Shown one piece after another: positions 1-8,597 of a stretch of 64,000 bases of DNA. Location of the stretch: the NCBI GenBank assembly GCA_009921265.1, contig RFYV01000010.1, positions 1 to 64,000 of the forward strand, read 5' to 3'. Source of the DNA: Betaproteobacteria bacterium (lineage in GTDB: Bacteria > Pseudomonadota > Gammaproteobacteria > Burkholderiales > Burkholderiaceae_C). The notes beneath the pieces are model-generated. The model made no database searches. It was not told the DNA's origin and saw only the letters and a list, made by a program, of their open reading frames with translations. The position numbers were made by a program, and so were the translations under genes. Numbering within the stretch: the first letter of the stretch is position 1; each line of letters opens with the position of its first letter.

Positions 1-1
1 A

Positions 2-517
2 AACTATGCATCTGTAGGTAACGGTAGTGCTGTGCATTTGGCCAGTGAGTTATTTAAAACACGTGCTGGAATTGATATTGTTCATATTCCGTACAAAGGA
101 AGCGCTCCAGCATTAAACGGTTTATTAAGTGGTGAGGCTTCAATGATGTTTGTGAATTTATTATCTGCACTGCCATTGGTTAAAGCCGGAAAATTAAACA
201 TGTTGGCTGCTGCTACGCCTCAACGAATTTCCAACGTACCTGATCTGCCAACGGTAGCTGAAGCGGGGGTGCCAGGGTATGAATTTCAAGCATGGTTTGG
301 TTTAATCGCTCCAGCAGGTACGCCCAAAAATATCATCGAAAAGTTAAATGCTGATTTTCGCAAAGTCATTAGTATGCCTGAGGTAAAAGAATTTTTTATT
401 AATCGCGGTGGATTTGAACCTGTTGGAAGTTCGATTGAGACCTTTTCCTTACTGATACCCCAAGAAATTGAAAAATGGGGCAAGCTCGTTAAGGAAACTA
501 ATGCGAAAGTTGATTAA
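2..517 (+). CDS. Bug/TctC-family periplasmic binding protein (5' end cut by window)
   Basis: C-terminal half of a tripartite-tricarboxylate-type solute receptor. The frame is already open at base 2 and reads NYASVGNGSAVHLASE, the conserved family stretch before HIPYKGSAPALNGLL, so the GTG at base 32 is internal and not the start. Family marks follow: a G-K-L-x-x-L-A-A motif, DLPTVAEAGVPGYEF and the APAGTP segment. About 170 of roughly 325 residues are in view. Such proteins bind carboxylates in the periplasm. The stop lies 2 nt before the PrpD-family gene, so the two are probably co-transcribed and may handle the same compound. The ligand is unknown. Confidence 0.93.
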   Translation, partial: NYASVGNGSAVHLASELFKTRAGIDIVHIPYKGSAPALNGLLSGEASMMFVNLLSALPLVKAGKLNMLAAATPQRISNVPDLPTVAEAGVPGYEFQAWFGLIAPAGTPKNIIEKLNADFRKVISMPEVKEFFINRGGFEPVGSSIETFSLLIPQEIEKWGKLVKETNAKVD

Positions 518-519
518 TC

Positions 520-1857
520 ATGAAACCTGAAAACATACACGTTTCACAAATTCTTTCGAGCTATATTCAGAATAGCAAATACGGACATTTAAGGAACGAT
601 GTCATACATGAGGCTAAACGCGCCTGGATAAATTGGATTGCTTGCGCAGTTGGCGCAAGTCATCATCCAACGGTTGAGTATGCATGGCAAGCACTGAAGC
701 CTTATGCAGGATCTGAACAAGCAATATTGCTCGGCAGAAATGAAAAAACCGATATCTTAACTGCGACCTTGCTCAACGGTGTTTCATCACATGTTCTTGA
801 TTTCGATGATACACATCCACAAGCGATGGTTCATCCAAGCAGTCCAGTTGCCCCAGCTGTTTTGGCATTGTGTGAGCACCATAATCGATCGGGTGAGGAC
901 TTGATTAATGCGTTTGTTGTGGGTGTTGAGGTTGAATGCAGAATAGCAAGAGCTGTGTTGCCATCTCATTACGATATCGGGTGGCACATCACATCGACTG
1001 CTGGTGTTTTTGGTTCAGCCGCAGCATCTGCTCGCTTATGCGGGTTGAATATTGTGCAAACTCAATGGGCACTCGGTCTTGCGGCCACACAAGCCAGTGG
1101 GCTTCGTGAAATGTTTGGCAGTATGGCAAAGAGTTTGCACCCTGGTAAAGCTGCGCAAAACGGATTGTCATCCGCTTTGCTGGCTCAACAAAACTTTACC
1201 AGTTCTGAATCAGGAATTGAAGGTAAGCGTGGATTTGCTCATGTGCTCTCAGAAACGGTCAATTTGAATGAATGCGTGAGTCAGTTGGGCGAACGTTATG
1301 ATTTGTTAGGTAACACTTATAAACCCTTTGCTTGTGGACTTGTTCTTCATCCTGTTATTGATGCCTGTATAGAGTTAAGAAATATCCACAAAATACCTGT
1401 GAATCAAATTTCTGCGATTGAGCTGATTGTTCATCCCAAAGTTCTTGAGTTAACTGGAAAGCTGAAGCCTAAAACCGGACTTGAAGGTAAATTCAGTTTT
1501 TATCATGCTGCAGCCGTGTCTATGGTCGATGGCGCTGGTGGTGAGTTGCAATTTCAAGACGCTCGGGTCAATTCATCGGATGTTGTTGAACTTCGCGCCA
1601 AAGTAAGTGCTGTCGTTCATGAGGAGATGCCAATGCATGCGGCACGTTTAACTGCTACCTTGCTTGATGGAAAAAAAATACAGATCCAAATCGATGATTG
1701 TGTAGGCAGTCAGAAAAAACCCATGAGTGATGGAGATATTTCAAATAAATTCATTGCACTTTGTGCAGACGTATGGGGTGAGTCTAAAACTGAAAATATT
1801 CTGAAGGAATTTTGGAGTCTAGAAAAAATATCTAGTTTTTCTGAATTGTTGTCTTAG
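520..1857 (+). CDS. MmgE/PrpD family protein
   Basis: 445 residues, close to the usual length of the MmgE/PrpD family (2-methylcitrate dehydratase, cis-aconitate decarboxylase and relatives). The N-terminal helical domain has the typical A-x-x-x-W-I-N-W-x-A-C start and the segment SHVLDFDDTHP near residues 89-99, which carries conserved family residues. GLAATQASGLREMFGSMAKSLHPGKAAQNG, seen around residues 187-216, is another family signature with its conserved Lys and His. It follows the Bug gene by 2 nt, so it probably acts on the carboxylate that the receptor binds, as a dehydratase, isomerase or decarboxylase. The exact reaction cannot be assigned; a propionate role is unlikely because no prpB or prpC lies nearby. 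Confidence 0.88.
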   Translation: MKPENIHVSQILSSYIQNSKYGHLRNDVIHEAKRAWINWIACAVGASHHPTVEYAWQALKPYAGSEQAILLGRNEKTDILTATLLNGVSSHVLDFDDTHPQAMVHPSSPVAPAVLALCEHHNRSGEDLINAFVVGVEVECRIARAVLPSHYDIGWHITSTAGVFGSAAASARLCGLNIVQTQWALGLAATQASGLREMFGSMAKSLHPGKAAQNGLSSALLAQQNFTSSESGIEGKRGFAHVLSETVNLNECVSQLGERYDLLGNTYKPFACGLVLHPVIDACIELRNIHKIPVNQISAIELIVHPKVLELTGKLKPKTGLEGKFSFYHAAAVSMVDGAGGELQFQDARVNSSDVVELRAKVSAVVHEEMPMHAARLTATLLDGKKIQIQIDDCVGSQKKPMSDGDISNKFIALCADVWGESKTENILKEFWSLEKISSFSELLS

Positions 1858-1943
1858 AAATGCATTCATTTTTTTCTTATTTTCTTAAAGCTCTCAATGA
1901 CGATAAGCAGCAATAATATTGTTAATTTTTGAATAGGGGTTTT

Positions 1944-2882
1944 ATGCGAGCCGTAGGATTTTTTAATTTTGGAGGACCTGAGGTTTTGCAAATGGTCGAC
2001 CTGCCTGAGACGCATGCAGGGGTTGGACAAGTTCGCGTACGTGTTCATGCGTCTACCGTCAATCCAACGGATACATACTCACGCAAGGGGGCTCGAGCCG
2101 ACATCATGAAAGATATTCCTGGGCCTTATGTCTTGGGCATGGATATCGCAGGAGTCATCGACGAGATTGGTTTCGATACAAAAACCGATCTCGTTATTGG
2201 TGATAAAGTGATGGCCATGGTCGTGAATAACGCCAGTCATGGTGGATACAGAGAGAGTATTGTGGTGTCTATTCAATCGGTTGTAAGAGCGCCAGCAAAT
2301 GCCACATTGATACAAGCGGCAACACTGCCGATGAATGCACTCACGGCGCGTCAAACATTGGATCAACTGGCTTTAATACCTGGTCAAACGCTGGCTGTTA
2401 CTGGTGCTGCTGGATGCTATGGCGGTTATGTGATTCAATTGGCAAAAGCGCAGGGGTTGCGTGTCATTGCAGATGCATCAGCAAGTGATGAGCAACTCGT
2501 GCGCTCATTCGGTGCTGATATTGTTGTGCCTCGCGGTGATGATATCGCTTTGCAAATTCGAAAATTAGTTACTAGTGGTGTTGATGGTCTTGCGGATGGT
2601 TCATACCAAAGTGAGAAAGCAACGGGTGCTGTACGCGATGGCGGGGGTTTTGCTTCTGTTCGCGGCTGGAGTGGGCAAGAGCGTTCGATTATTTTTCATA
2701 AAACTTTTGTTCGACAGTATGATAATCGTGCTGATTTGTTAGATCGCTTGCGACAACAAGTTGAAGATGGTGTGATCACGCTGCGTGTGGCGGCTACATA
2801 CTCACCAGAACAAGCAGCAGATGCGCATCGCCGTCTTGAAGCCAAGGGTACGCGGGGTCGACTTGTTATTGTTTGGTCATGA
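1944..2882 (+). CDS. MDR-family NAD(P)H:quinone oxidoreductase / zinc-type alcohol dehydrogenase-like
   Basis: Medium-chain dehydrogenase/reductase of 312 residues. I start it at the ATG at 1944 (MRAVGFFNFGGPEVLQ), preceded by AGGGG, rather than the in-frame TTG at 1929. It has the GroES-like N-domain (VHASTVNPTDTYSRKG) and a Rossmann domain with the AVTGAAGCYGGYVIQLAK nucleotide-binding segment. The clustered cysteines of zinc alcohol dehydrogenases are absent, which points to the quinone-reductase/enoyl-reductase branch. It lies 86 nt after the PrpD-like gene on the same strand and may be the third gene of that module. It ends almost flush against the oppositely oriented livF-like gene. The substrate is unknown. 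Confidence 0.88.
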   Translation: MRAVGFFNFGGPEVLQMVDLPETHAGVGQVRVRVHASTVNPTDTYSRKGARADIMKDIPGPYVLGMDIAGVIDEIGFDTKTDLVIGDKVMAMVVNNASHGGYRESIVVSIQSVVRAPANATLIQAATLPMNALTARQTLDQLALIPGQTLAVTGAAGCYGGYVIQLAKAQGLRVIADASASDEQLVRSFGADIVVPRGDDIALQIRKLVTSGVDGLADGSYQSEKATGAVRDGGGFASVRGWSGQERSIIFHKTFVRQYDNRADLLDRLRQQVEDGVITLRVAATYSPEQAADAHRRLEAKGTRGRLVIVWS

Positions 2883-2883
2883 T

Positions 2884-3636
2884 CTAAATAGGTGGAGATG
2901 CCGCAACAAGCGCACCGCCTAAAAATAATCGTTCCATATGCGGATCAGCCAAAATTTGAGCAGCGGGTTGATGCAACACCAAGCGACCCGATTCCAATGC
3001 AATTGCATCATCCGAATAATTTAAAGCACTCTTGACGTTTTGTTCAACCATCAAAACAGTAGTTCCCTGAGAAGCCAATTGACGCAAGAGCTTAAACACA
3101 TCGAGCACCACAATGGGCGAGAGACCGATCGACGGCTCATCAATCAATAGCACTTGCGGGCGAAGCAAAAGGGCTCTTCCAATTTCCAATTGCTTTTGTT
3201 CGCCACCTGATAGAGACGCTGCTCTCGAATGAAGGCGCTCTTTGATGCGAGGGAAAAAATCTAATACTTCGGGTATGCGCTCATGGGTTGTTTTCATGCC
3301 CAGTGTGATGCCACCCAACTCCAAATTTTCGTAAGCACTCAGCTGACCAAATAAATTGCGACCTTGTGGCACAAAGGCAATCCCTTTGGCCAGCAAATCT
3401 TTTTGACTCGCGCCATTGATGTTTTCACCATTGAGTAACACTTCGCCTTGTCGAGGTTTGAGTAATCCAAACAATGTTTTAAGAACTGTTGATTTGCCAG
3501 CCCCATTAGGACCTAAGAGCATAGTGATTACGCCGCGTCGGGCTTTAAATGAAAGGTTATTGAGGATCATGAAATCCTTGTAACCCGACACTACGTCTTT
3601 GAATTCAATGCAGGTATCCTGATGGTTTGAATTCAT
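2884..3636 (-). CDS. livF: Branched-chain amino-acid-type ABC transporter, ATP-binding protein LivF
   Basis: Second ATPase of a HAAT (branched-chain amino acid/amide) ABC importer, 250 residues. Walker A GPNGAGKST is at 42-50, the signature LSGGEQ at 142-147 and Walker B LLIDEP at 163-168. The longer frame reaches 3699 but would run into livG. The ATG at 3636 (MNSNHQDT) follows the livG stop directly and gives the normal LivF length. It is the last gene of the livK-H-M-G-F operon. The ligand need not be an amino acid: in this family amides, urea and aromatic acids are also imported. Confidence 0.93.
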   Translation of the reverse strand: MNSNHQDTCIEFKDVVSGYKDFMILNNLSFKARRGVITMLLGPNGAGKSTVLKTLFGLLKPRQGEVLLNGENINGASQKDLLAKGIAFVPQGRNLFGQLSAYENLELGGITLGMKTTHERIPEVLDFFPRIKERLHSRAASLSGGEQKQLEIGRALLLRPQVLLIDEPSIGLSPIVVLDVFKLLRQLASQGTTVLMVEQNVKSALNYSDDAIALESGRLVLHQPAAQILADPHMERLFLGGALVAASPPI

Positions 3637-3637
3637 A

Positions 3638-4384
3638 TTAATTCCCCAAGTAGGCGTCAAGCACCTGTTTATTGGCGCGAATTTCTTCAGGCGTGCCAAT
3701 GGCTAATACTTTTCCTTCAACCATCACCATGATGCGATGACACAATCCCATGACAAAGTCCATGTTATGTTCAATCACCACAAACGAGCCCGTACGTGTC
3801 TGATTGAGTTCGCGTAACAATTGACTGATGCCATTGACCAACGAAGGATTAACGCCTGCGCAGGGTTCATCCAATAAAACCAGATCGGGTTCGCTCATAA
3901 AGGCCATTGCTATATCAACCAACTTTTGCTGACCATAACTCAACTCACCTGCTTTTTTGTGCGCCACATGTGTCATTCGAAATTGTTCGATCAATGAATC
4001 GGCTTGCGAGCCTAAGTTGGAATCTGATGGTGCAAACATGCGACTGAGCATCGAGCCTTTGTGTTCTTGCGCTGCAACGATGAGGTTATCGCGAACACTC
4101 ATCCTGCCAAAAACTTGAAGTGTTTGAAACGTGCGTCCTACACCGCGACGATTCAATTCCAAGGGACCCAAGTGAGTCACGTCTTCGCCTTTTAATTCGA
4201 TACGACCAGCGTCAGGTTTGATTTGTCCTAGCATGCTATTGAAGAGCGTTGTTTTACCGGAGCCATTAGGGCCAATCACACCAAAAATTTCTCCTGGACG
4301 CACATCAAACGAAACACCACCGACCGCTGCGATTGCGCCATACGATTTTTTTAAATCGTGAACTTGCAAAAGGGGTGCACTCAT
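3638..4384 (-). CDS. livG: Branched-chain amino-acid-type ABC transporter, ATP-binding protein LivG
   Basis: First ATPase of the HAAT importer, 248 residues. Walker A GPNGSGKTT is at 38-46, and the variant signature LSYGQQ at 148-153 is the form normally seen in LivG. Walker B is LVLLDEP. The start ATG overlaps the stop of livM by 4 nt (ATGA), so translation is probably coupled. Both ATPases are present, which fits a heterodimer on the cytoplasmic face of the membrane. Confidence 0.94.
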   Translation of the reverse strand: MSAPLLQVHDLKKSYGAIAAVGGVSFDVRPGEIFGVIGPNGSGKTTLFNSMLGQIKPDAGRIELKGEDVTHLGPLELNRRGVGRTFQTLQVFGRMSVRDNLIVAAQEHKGSMLSRMFAPSDSNLGSQADSLIEQFRMTHVAHKKAGELSYGQQKLVDIAMAFMSEPDLVLLDEPCAGVNPSLVNGISQLLRELNQTRTGSFVVIEHNMDFVMGLCHRIMVMVEGKVLAIGTPEEIRANKQVLDAYLGN

Positions 4385-5364
4385 ACAGTACTTCCATTTT
4401 GAGCGGATACACGCCGCGCTTCAGATTCCATTCTTGACTGTTTGCGTGCACGAATACGTTCTGGAATACTGAGTAATCCATCGGGCAACCATATCATCAG
4501 CAAGACAACGGCAGAGCCAAATACAAATAAATACCAAGCTTGCGCAAAGCGCAACCATTCAGGCAGCATGACGCCTACAGCTGAGCCTAAAACAGGACCA
4601 AAAAAATAACCAGGTCCACCCACCACCACCATCAAATACATCATGATGGATGCGCCCACCGTAAACAGTGCAGGGTCAATGAATCCCACTTGTGATGCAT
4701 AGAGACCACCCGCAATACCTGCAAATGCAGCGCCGATTGCAAAACTCATCAATGTATAAGCGCGAGTGTCGACCCCTAAACTTTCCGCACGAATGGTGTT
4801 GTCGCGCAATGCAGTAAATGCTTTGCCCCAAGGTGAGCGCAAAAGTGCACCGAGTAATATAGCAAGCATCACAGTGAAGATCAACACCATTCGGTAGTAC
4901 ACCAAATTACTCTCTAAACTTAAATCGCCGATGCTTGGACGACTGATATTGTTGATGCCAAATGTGCCGCCTGTCAGCCACTCTTCATTGCGCATAACCA
5001 ACCAAGCTGCTGTGTTGAAGCCCAATGTCGCAAACGCCAAATAAATCGTTTGAACGCGCAGTGCTGGAAACCCAACAACAAGTCCAGTAAAAAAACAAAG
5101 CAAAGCACTCGTGGGCAACGCAAACCAAAAACTCATGCCTGCTTTAAGCATGATCGCCACTGTGTAAGCGCCAATGCCAAAAAATGCGGCGTGGCCCAGT
5201 GATTTTTGACCCGCATAACCCACTGTTAAATTCAGTCCCATGGTAGCAATAATGTAGACCAACCATGTGGTGATGATATGTACACCATAACTTTTTAAAT
5301 AACTGGGAATGATGGTGAGGGCAATCACAAAAATAACAGCTAAGAGCATATGATTTTTTTTCAT
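4381..5364 (-). CDS. livM: Branched-chain amino-acid-type ABC transporter permease LivM
   Basis: Inner-membrane permease of 327 residues, with an N-terminal transmembrane helix followed by several hydrophobic segments. The LivM signature GYAGQKSLGHAAFFGIGAY lies around residues 49-67, and the cytoplasmic coupling loop SPWGKAFTALRDNTIRAESLG follows later. The C-terminus is basic (RIRARKQSR) and cytoplasmic. It overlaps livH upstream and livG downstream by 4 nt each, so the operon is tightly coupled. It forms the heteromeric channel with LivH. Confidence 0.94.
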   Translation of the reverse strand: MKKNHMLLAVIFVIALTIIPSYLKSYGVHIITTWLVYIIATMGLNLTVGYAGQKSLGHAAFFGIGAYTVAIMLKAGMSFWFALPTSALLCFFTGLVVGFPALRVQTIYLAFATLGFNTAAWLVMRNEEWLTGGTFGINNISRPSIGDLSLESNLVYYRMVLIFTVMLAILLGALLRSPWGKAFTALRDNTIRAESLGVDTRAYTLMSFAIGAAFAGIAGGLYASQVGFIDPALFTVGASIMMYLMVVVGGPGYFFGPVLGSAVGVMLPEWLRFAQAWYLFVFGSAVVLLMIWLPDGLLSIPERIRARKQSRMESEARRVSAQNGSTV

Positions 5365-6236
5365 ACTTTACGATCCACAGGTTGACCTAATAGGCCTTGT
5401 GGCTTAAATAAAATCACAATCATGAAGATGATGAGTGCAACTGCATCTTTGTACGCCGATGAAACATAGGCTGCTGCTAAGTTTTCGCAAACACCCACGA
5501 TGATGCCACCCAGTAAAGCACCGCGTGTGTTGTTGAATCCACCAATGATGGCCGCAAAAAATGCTTTGGTGCCTAATGATTCACCCATATCAAATTTAGC
5601 TAAATAAATGGGCGTAACCAATAATGCCGCTGCAGCGGCCAACACCGCATTGATTGCGAATGTATAAAAAATCATTCGTGGAACATTGATACCCAACACA
5701 GACGCGCTTTCTGTGTTTTGAGCAACGGCTTGCATGGCGCGTCCCGTCACTGTTTGTGAAAGAAAGGCTTGCGTGAGCAACACCAAACCCAGCGCCATCA
5801 AAAAAGTACCCATGTCCGATGCGGAAATATTGACTCCAGCAAAGTCATACACCTTGTCAGGGAAAATCAATGGAAACGGTTGAGGCTCCGAACTGTATCC
5901 CGCGCGTACACCATTTCTCATAGCAATCGATAAACCAATGGTTGCCACCACAATGGGCATCATTCCATACTTGAATAAGGGGTCAACAAGGCCACGCTTG
6001 AATAGCCATCCCAGTACCAAAACAGAAACGATCACGCTGATTGCAAAGCTCACCGTGATCGACATTGAGTTGTGCAAAGAGATGACCATCACAAACGCGG
6101 GCAGCATCACAAATTCGCCTTGCGCAAAATTGATGGTGCCAGATGCTTGCCAAAGCAATGTAAAGCCCAGTGCAGCCAGAGCATAGATACACCCCGTTGC
6201 AAGTCCGCTAAAAAAGAGTTGGAAAAAATCTGTCAT
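5361..6236 (-). CDS. livH: Branched-chain amino-acid-type ABC transporter permease LivH
   Basis: Inner-membrane permease of 291 residues, the normal LivH length. It carries the N-terminal family motif GLATGCIYALAALGFTLLW and GTINFAQGEFVM, then multiple membrane helices. The coupling-loop region reads TGRAMQAVAQNTESASVLGI. It is separated from livK by 73 nt containing a hairpin, whereas all downstream junctions overlap. This is typical for operons in which the binding protein is made in excess of the membrane parts. Confidence 0.94.
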   Translation of the reverse strand: MTDFFQLFFSGLATGCIYALAALGFTLLWQASGTINFAQGEFVMLPAFVMVISLHNSMSITVSFAISVIVSVLVLGWLFKRGLVDPLFKYGMMPIVVATIGLSIAMRNGVRAGYSSEPQPFPLIFPDKVYDFAGVNISASDMGTFLMALGLVLLTQAFLSQTVTGRAMQAVAQNTESASVLGINVPRMIFYTFAINAVLAAAAALLVTPIYLAKFDMGESLGTKAFFAAIIGGFNNTRGALLGGIIVGVCENLAAAYVSSAYKDAVALIIFMIVILFKPQGLLGQPVDRKV

Positions 6237-6265
6237 TGCATTTCAACAATTGGTACGTTTCAAAA

Positions 6266-6290
6266 ATCAAGGGCACCGAAATGCCCTTTG
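6266..6290 (-). terminator. Hairpin between livK and livH (attenuator candidate)
   Basis: Read on the minus strand, AAGGGCA, loop TTTCGG and TGCCCTT form a 7-bp stem that can be extended with one bulged base. It is followed by GATTTTTG, a short T-run. It sits in the only sizeable gap inside the liv operon, so partial termination or 3'-end protection of the livK message is the natural reading. The weak T-tract suggests incomplete termination. Confidence 0.55.
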
Positions 6291-6309
6291 ATCTTTGGTT
6301 GAGTGAATG

Positions 6310-7443
6310 TTATTTTTTATTTAAAGGAGGTAGAGTTTCAGCAACAACGGTTTTGCCGTTGCGAATTTCTGTGATGAAGCTTTCGCGATCAATGTCACCT
6401 TTGTCGTCAAAGCAAACGTCCATCAATACATTGGGGTATTGCTTTGCTGTGAAGCAGCTGTTGCGAATCGCAGTAGCAGCCGCTTTGCGATCGACTTTGC
6501 CTGATTTCTCAATCGCTGCTTTTAAAATATACATGGCTGTATATCCTTTGACACCGTTGTGATCAGATACTGTGTTGTACATGGCTTGGTATTTTTTACC
6601 CCATGCTTGAAGCTGAGGAGCTTCAACGGTGAGACCCACGTGAGCCACTGCGCCGTTGGCCGCTTCACCTGCGAGTTCAACCACTTTTGCGCTGGTTAAA
6701 ACTGTTTCACCAATCACAGGCTTGTTCCAACCTTGCTTGCGCAACTCACGCAAAAGGCGTGCAGACTCTTCTTCGTTGGTATAGGCAAATAAAGCATCTG
6801 CACCTGATTGCTTGGCTTGAATCACTGCAGCAGAAAAATCAATCTGACCAGACTCGGTAGAAATTTCTACAACGATTTGTGTAGGTCCTGTTGCGAGCAA
6901 TTGTTTAATGGTGGATTGACCACCTTTGCCAAAGTCGTTGTTCACGTAAAGAACGGCCAGTTTTTTAGATTTGGCATTGATATAGCGAGCAAGTTTTGGA
7001 AAAGAAACGCTTTGACCAAACGCTGTTCTAAAAACCCATGGATTGCCTTGTTGCGTGATGGCTGCAGCTTCACCGCCAGTAAAATTAGGTGTTTCGCCAC
7101 GCTTACTTTCAGTCATTGAGACCATGATGGAACCAGAGAACACAGGTCCCATGATTGCAAACACATCGTTATCGATTGCTTTTTGTGTCAAACCTTTGGC
7201 AACGCCTGGATTACTTTGTGTGTCTTCTGAGGTGTAACTGATTTTGCGACCCGAAATGCCACCTGCTGCATTGATTTCTTTGATGGCCATTTCAACGCCT
7301 TGTTTGAACATCACGCCCGATGTGGTGCCTGGCCCAGACATCTCAACAATGTTGGCAATTTTGATATCTTGCGATTGAGCGAACGCCGAACTGGCGATCA
7401 AGAGGGTTGCTGCTGCAATGCGGGTGAGTTTTTGAATCGACAT
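6310..7443 (-). CDS. livK: Branched-chain amino-acid-type ABC transporter substrate-binding protein LivK
   Basis: Periplasmic binding protein of 377 residues (type 1 fold, Leu/Ile/Val-binding family). The Sec signal peptide MSIQKLTRIAAATLLIASSA ends at AFAQS, with likely cleavage after AFA. The mature part has the family segments KQGVEMAIKEINAAGGISGRK and YVNNDFGKGG. It is the first gene of the liv operon and diverges from an IclR-family regulator across a 139-nt promoter region. GGAGACA lies just upstream of its ATG. The ligand is not certain: the ABC type also takes aromatic acids and amides, and control by an IclR protein would fit an aromatic or carboxylate ligand. Confidence 0.93.
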   Translation of the reverse strand: MSIQKLTRIAAATLLIASSAFAQSQDIKIANIVEMSGPGTTSGVMFKQGVEMAIKEINAAGGISGRKISYTSEDTQSNPGVAKGLTQKAIDNDVFAIMGPVFSGSIMVSMTESKRGETPNFTGGEAAAITQQGNPWVFRTAFGQSVSFPKLARYINAKSKKLAVLYVNNDFGKGGQSTIKQLLATGPTQIVVEISTESGQIDFSAAVIQAKQSGADALFAYTNEEESARLLRELRKQGWNKPVIGETVLTSAKVVELAGEAANGAVAHVGLTVEAPQLQAWGKKYQAMYNTVSDHNGVKGYTAMYILKAAIEKSGKVDRKAAATAIRNSCFTAKQYPNVLMDVCFDDKGDIDRESFITEIRNGKTVVAETLPPLNKK

Positions 7444-7519
7444 CGATGTCTCCTAGTTTTGTATTAATGATTAATGTACTTTTTCTTGCGACGATTGATG
7501 TAAAAACCTGCTGGTTAAT

Positions 7520-7555
7520 GTTCGATAATCGTTCAATTATGTACGATAATCGAAC
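7520..7555. promoter_or_regulatory. Candidate IclR operator in divergent livK / iclR-type promoter
   Basis: Two 12-base arms, GTTCGATAATCG and CGATAATCGAAC, form an inverted repeat with one mismatch across a 12-nt spacer. The CGATAATCG core therefore also occurs as a direct repeat. The element lies between two divergent genes, one coding for an IclR regulator, the usual arrangement for autoregulation plus control of the neighbouring transporter. Binding by this protein is inferred. Confidence 0.6.
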
Positions 7556-7582
7556 GTAATGAGGGAAAATACCAGGAATTGC

Positions 7583-8386
7583 ATGAATCAGAAACTTACT
7601 AATAAAACATCGGCAAAAGTTGATCTCCATGAATTGAAGCCCCAAGATTGGATTGCAGGACTTGAGCGTGGTCTTGGCGTGATTGAATCCTTTGACGAAG
7701 ATCACCCACGCATGACAGCGCAACAAGTGGGAGAGCGATGTGGCCTGACGCGCACATCAGCAAGACGATATTTACTCACATTGCAACACCTTGGTTATCT
7801 GAGTGGTGATAACAAATACTATTGGCTCACACCTCGCATCATGCGGTTGGGGCAATCTTATTTATCTTCCGCAAGGCTACCGCGCATTGTTCAACCCGTT
7901 TTACAAAGAATTTCTGCCAGTCTTCAAGAAGTTGTTTATCTTGCTGTGCTCGATGGTGGCGATGTGGTTTATGTGGCGCGCAATGGTCCCAATCGAGCCA
8001 TGAATTCAGGTTTTGTATTGGGTGCGCGCGTGCCCAGTCACGTGACATCAGCTGGCATGTTGATGCTGGCGTATTTGTCGGATGAACAAATGGAACAATG
8101 GTTGCAAGTCAATTCTTTGCCGTCCTACACACCTTATACGATTGTGAAGCCTGCGCATTTAAAAAGAGAGCTTAAACTCATTCGCGAGCAAGGGTGGGTC
8201 ATGTCAGAGAAGCAATTTGATTTATCAACGAGAGGTGTTGCCGTACCGTTGCGAGATCTGCGTGGCGATATAGTGGGTGCTATAAGTGTTGTAATGCCAA
8301 GCCAACTCGAAACGGGCGCGCAAGCCATTGAGCGTGTAGTTCCTATTTTGCGAGAGTCTGCGCAGTCGCTCAGAAATTTAATTTAA
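7583..8386 (+). CDS. IclR-family transcriptional regulator
   Basis: 267 residues. I start at the ATG at 7583, which has AGGA upstream, rather than the ATG at 7559, which has none and lies against the operator. The N-terminal winged helix-turn-helix spans about residues 27-85 (GLERGLGVIESF, then MTAQQVGERCGLTRTSARRY). The C-terminal IclR effector domain has DGGDVVYVARNGP and the end segment GDIVGAISVVMPS. The protein resembles the PcaR/PobR-type subgroup, which often responds to aromatic acids. It probably controls the divergent liv operon and itself. The effector is unknown. Confidence 0.92.
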   Translation: MNQKLTNKTSAKVDLHELKPQDWIAGLERGLGVIESFDEDHPRMTAQQVGERCGLTRTSARRYLLTLQHLGYLSGDNKYYWLTPRIMRLGQSYLSSARLPRIVQPVLQRISASLQEVVYLAVLDGGDVVYVARNGPNRAMNSGFVLGARVPSHVTSAGMLMLAYLSDEQMEQWLQVNSLPSYTPYTIVKPAHLKRELKLIREQGWVMSEKQFDLSTRGVAVPLRDLRGDIVGAISVVMPSQLETGAQAIERVVPILRESAQSLRNLI

Positions 8387-8388
8387 AG

Positions 8389-8553
8389 ATTGGATATAAA
8401 TCCTATTCAACCGATAAAGAGATGGTGGCTGCGTTGAATGAAGATGGGTTGACGCCTAACCCCAGTTCGCGTGAGGACTTAGCAAAGTTTATTTCAAAGA
8501 AATCTGCAACTTATGCTAAATTAATTAAAGATAAAAACATTACTGAAGACTAA
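8389..8553 (+). pseudogene. 3' remnant of a Bug/TctC binding-protein gene
   Basis: Directly after the iclR-type stop, one frame reads IGYKSYSTDKEMVAALNEDG, then LTPNPSSREDLAKFISKKSA and TYAKLIKDKNITED before TAA at 8551. This matches the C-terminal end of Bug proteins: G-x-x-P-x-x-S-S-x-E-x-L-x-x-F-I, then K-L-I-K-D-x-N-I. The roughly 270 residues that should come before it are missing. It is a deletion remnant of a lost receptor gene, abutting the regulator. It is unlikely to be expressed as a functional protein. Confidence 0.75.
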
Positions 8554-8597
8554 GACTCTTCTCCCTTTTTGAACAACAGTTGATGGAGACAAAGCCA

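Noticed and set aside
520-1857. 2-methylcitrate dehydratase PrpD of propionate metabolism
   Set aside because: Only family-level match; prpB, prpC and prpR are absent and the gene is coupled to a Bug receptor.
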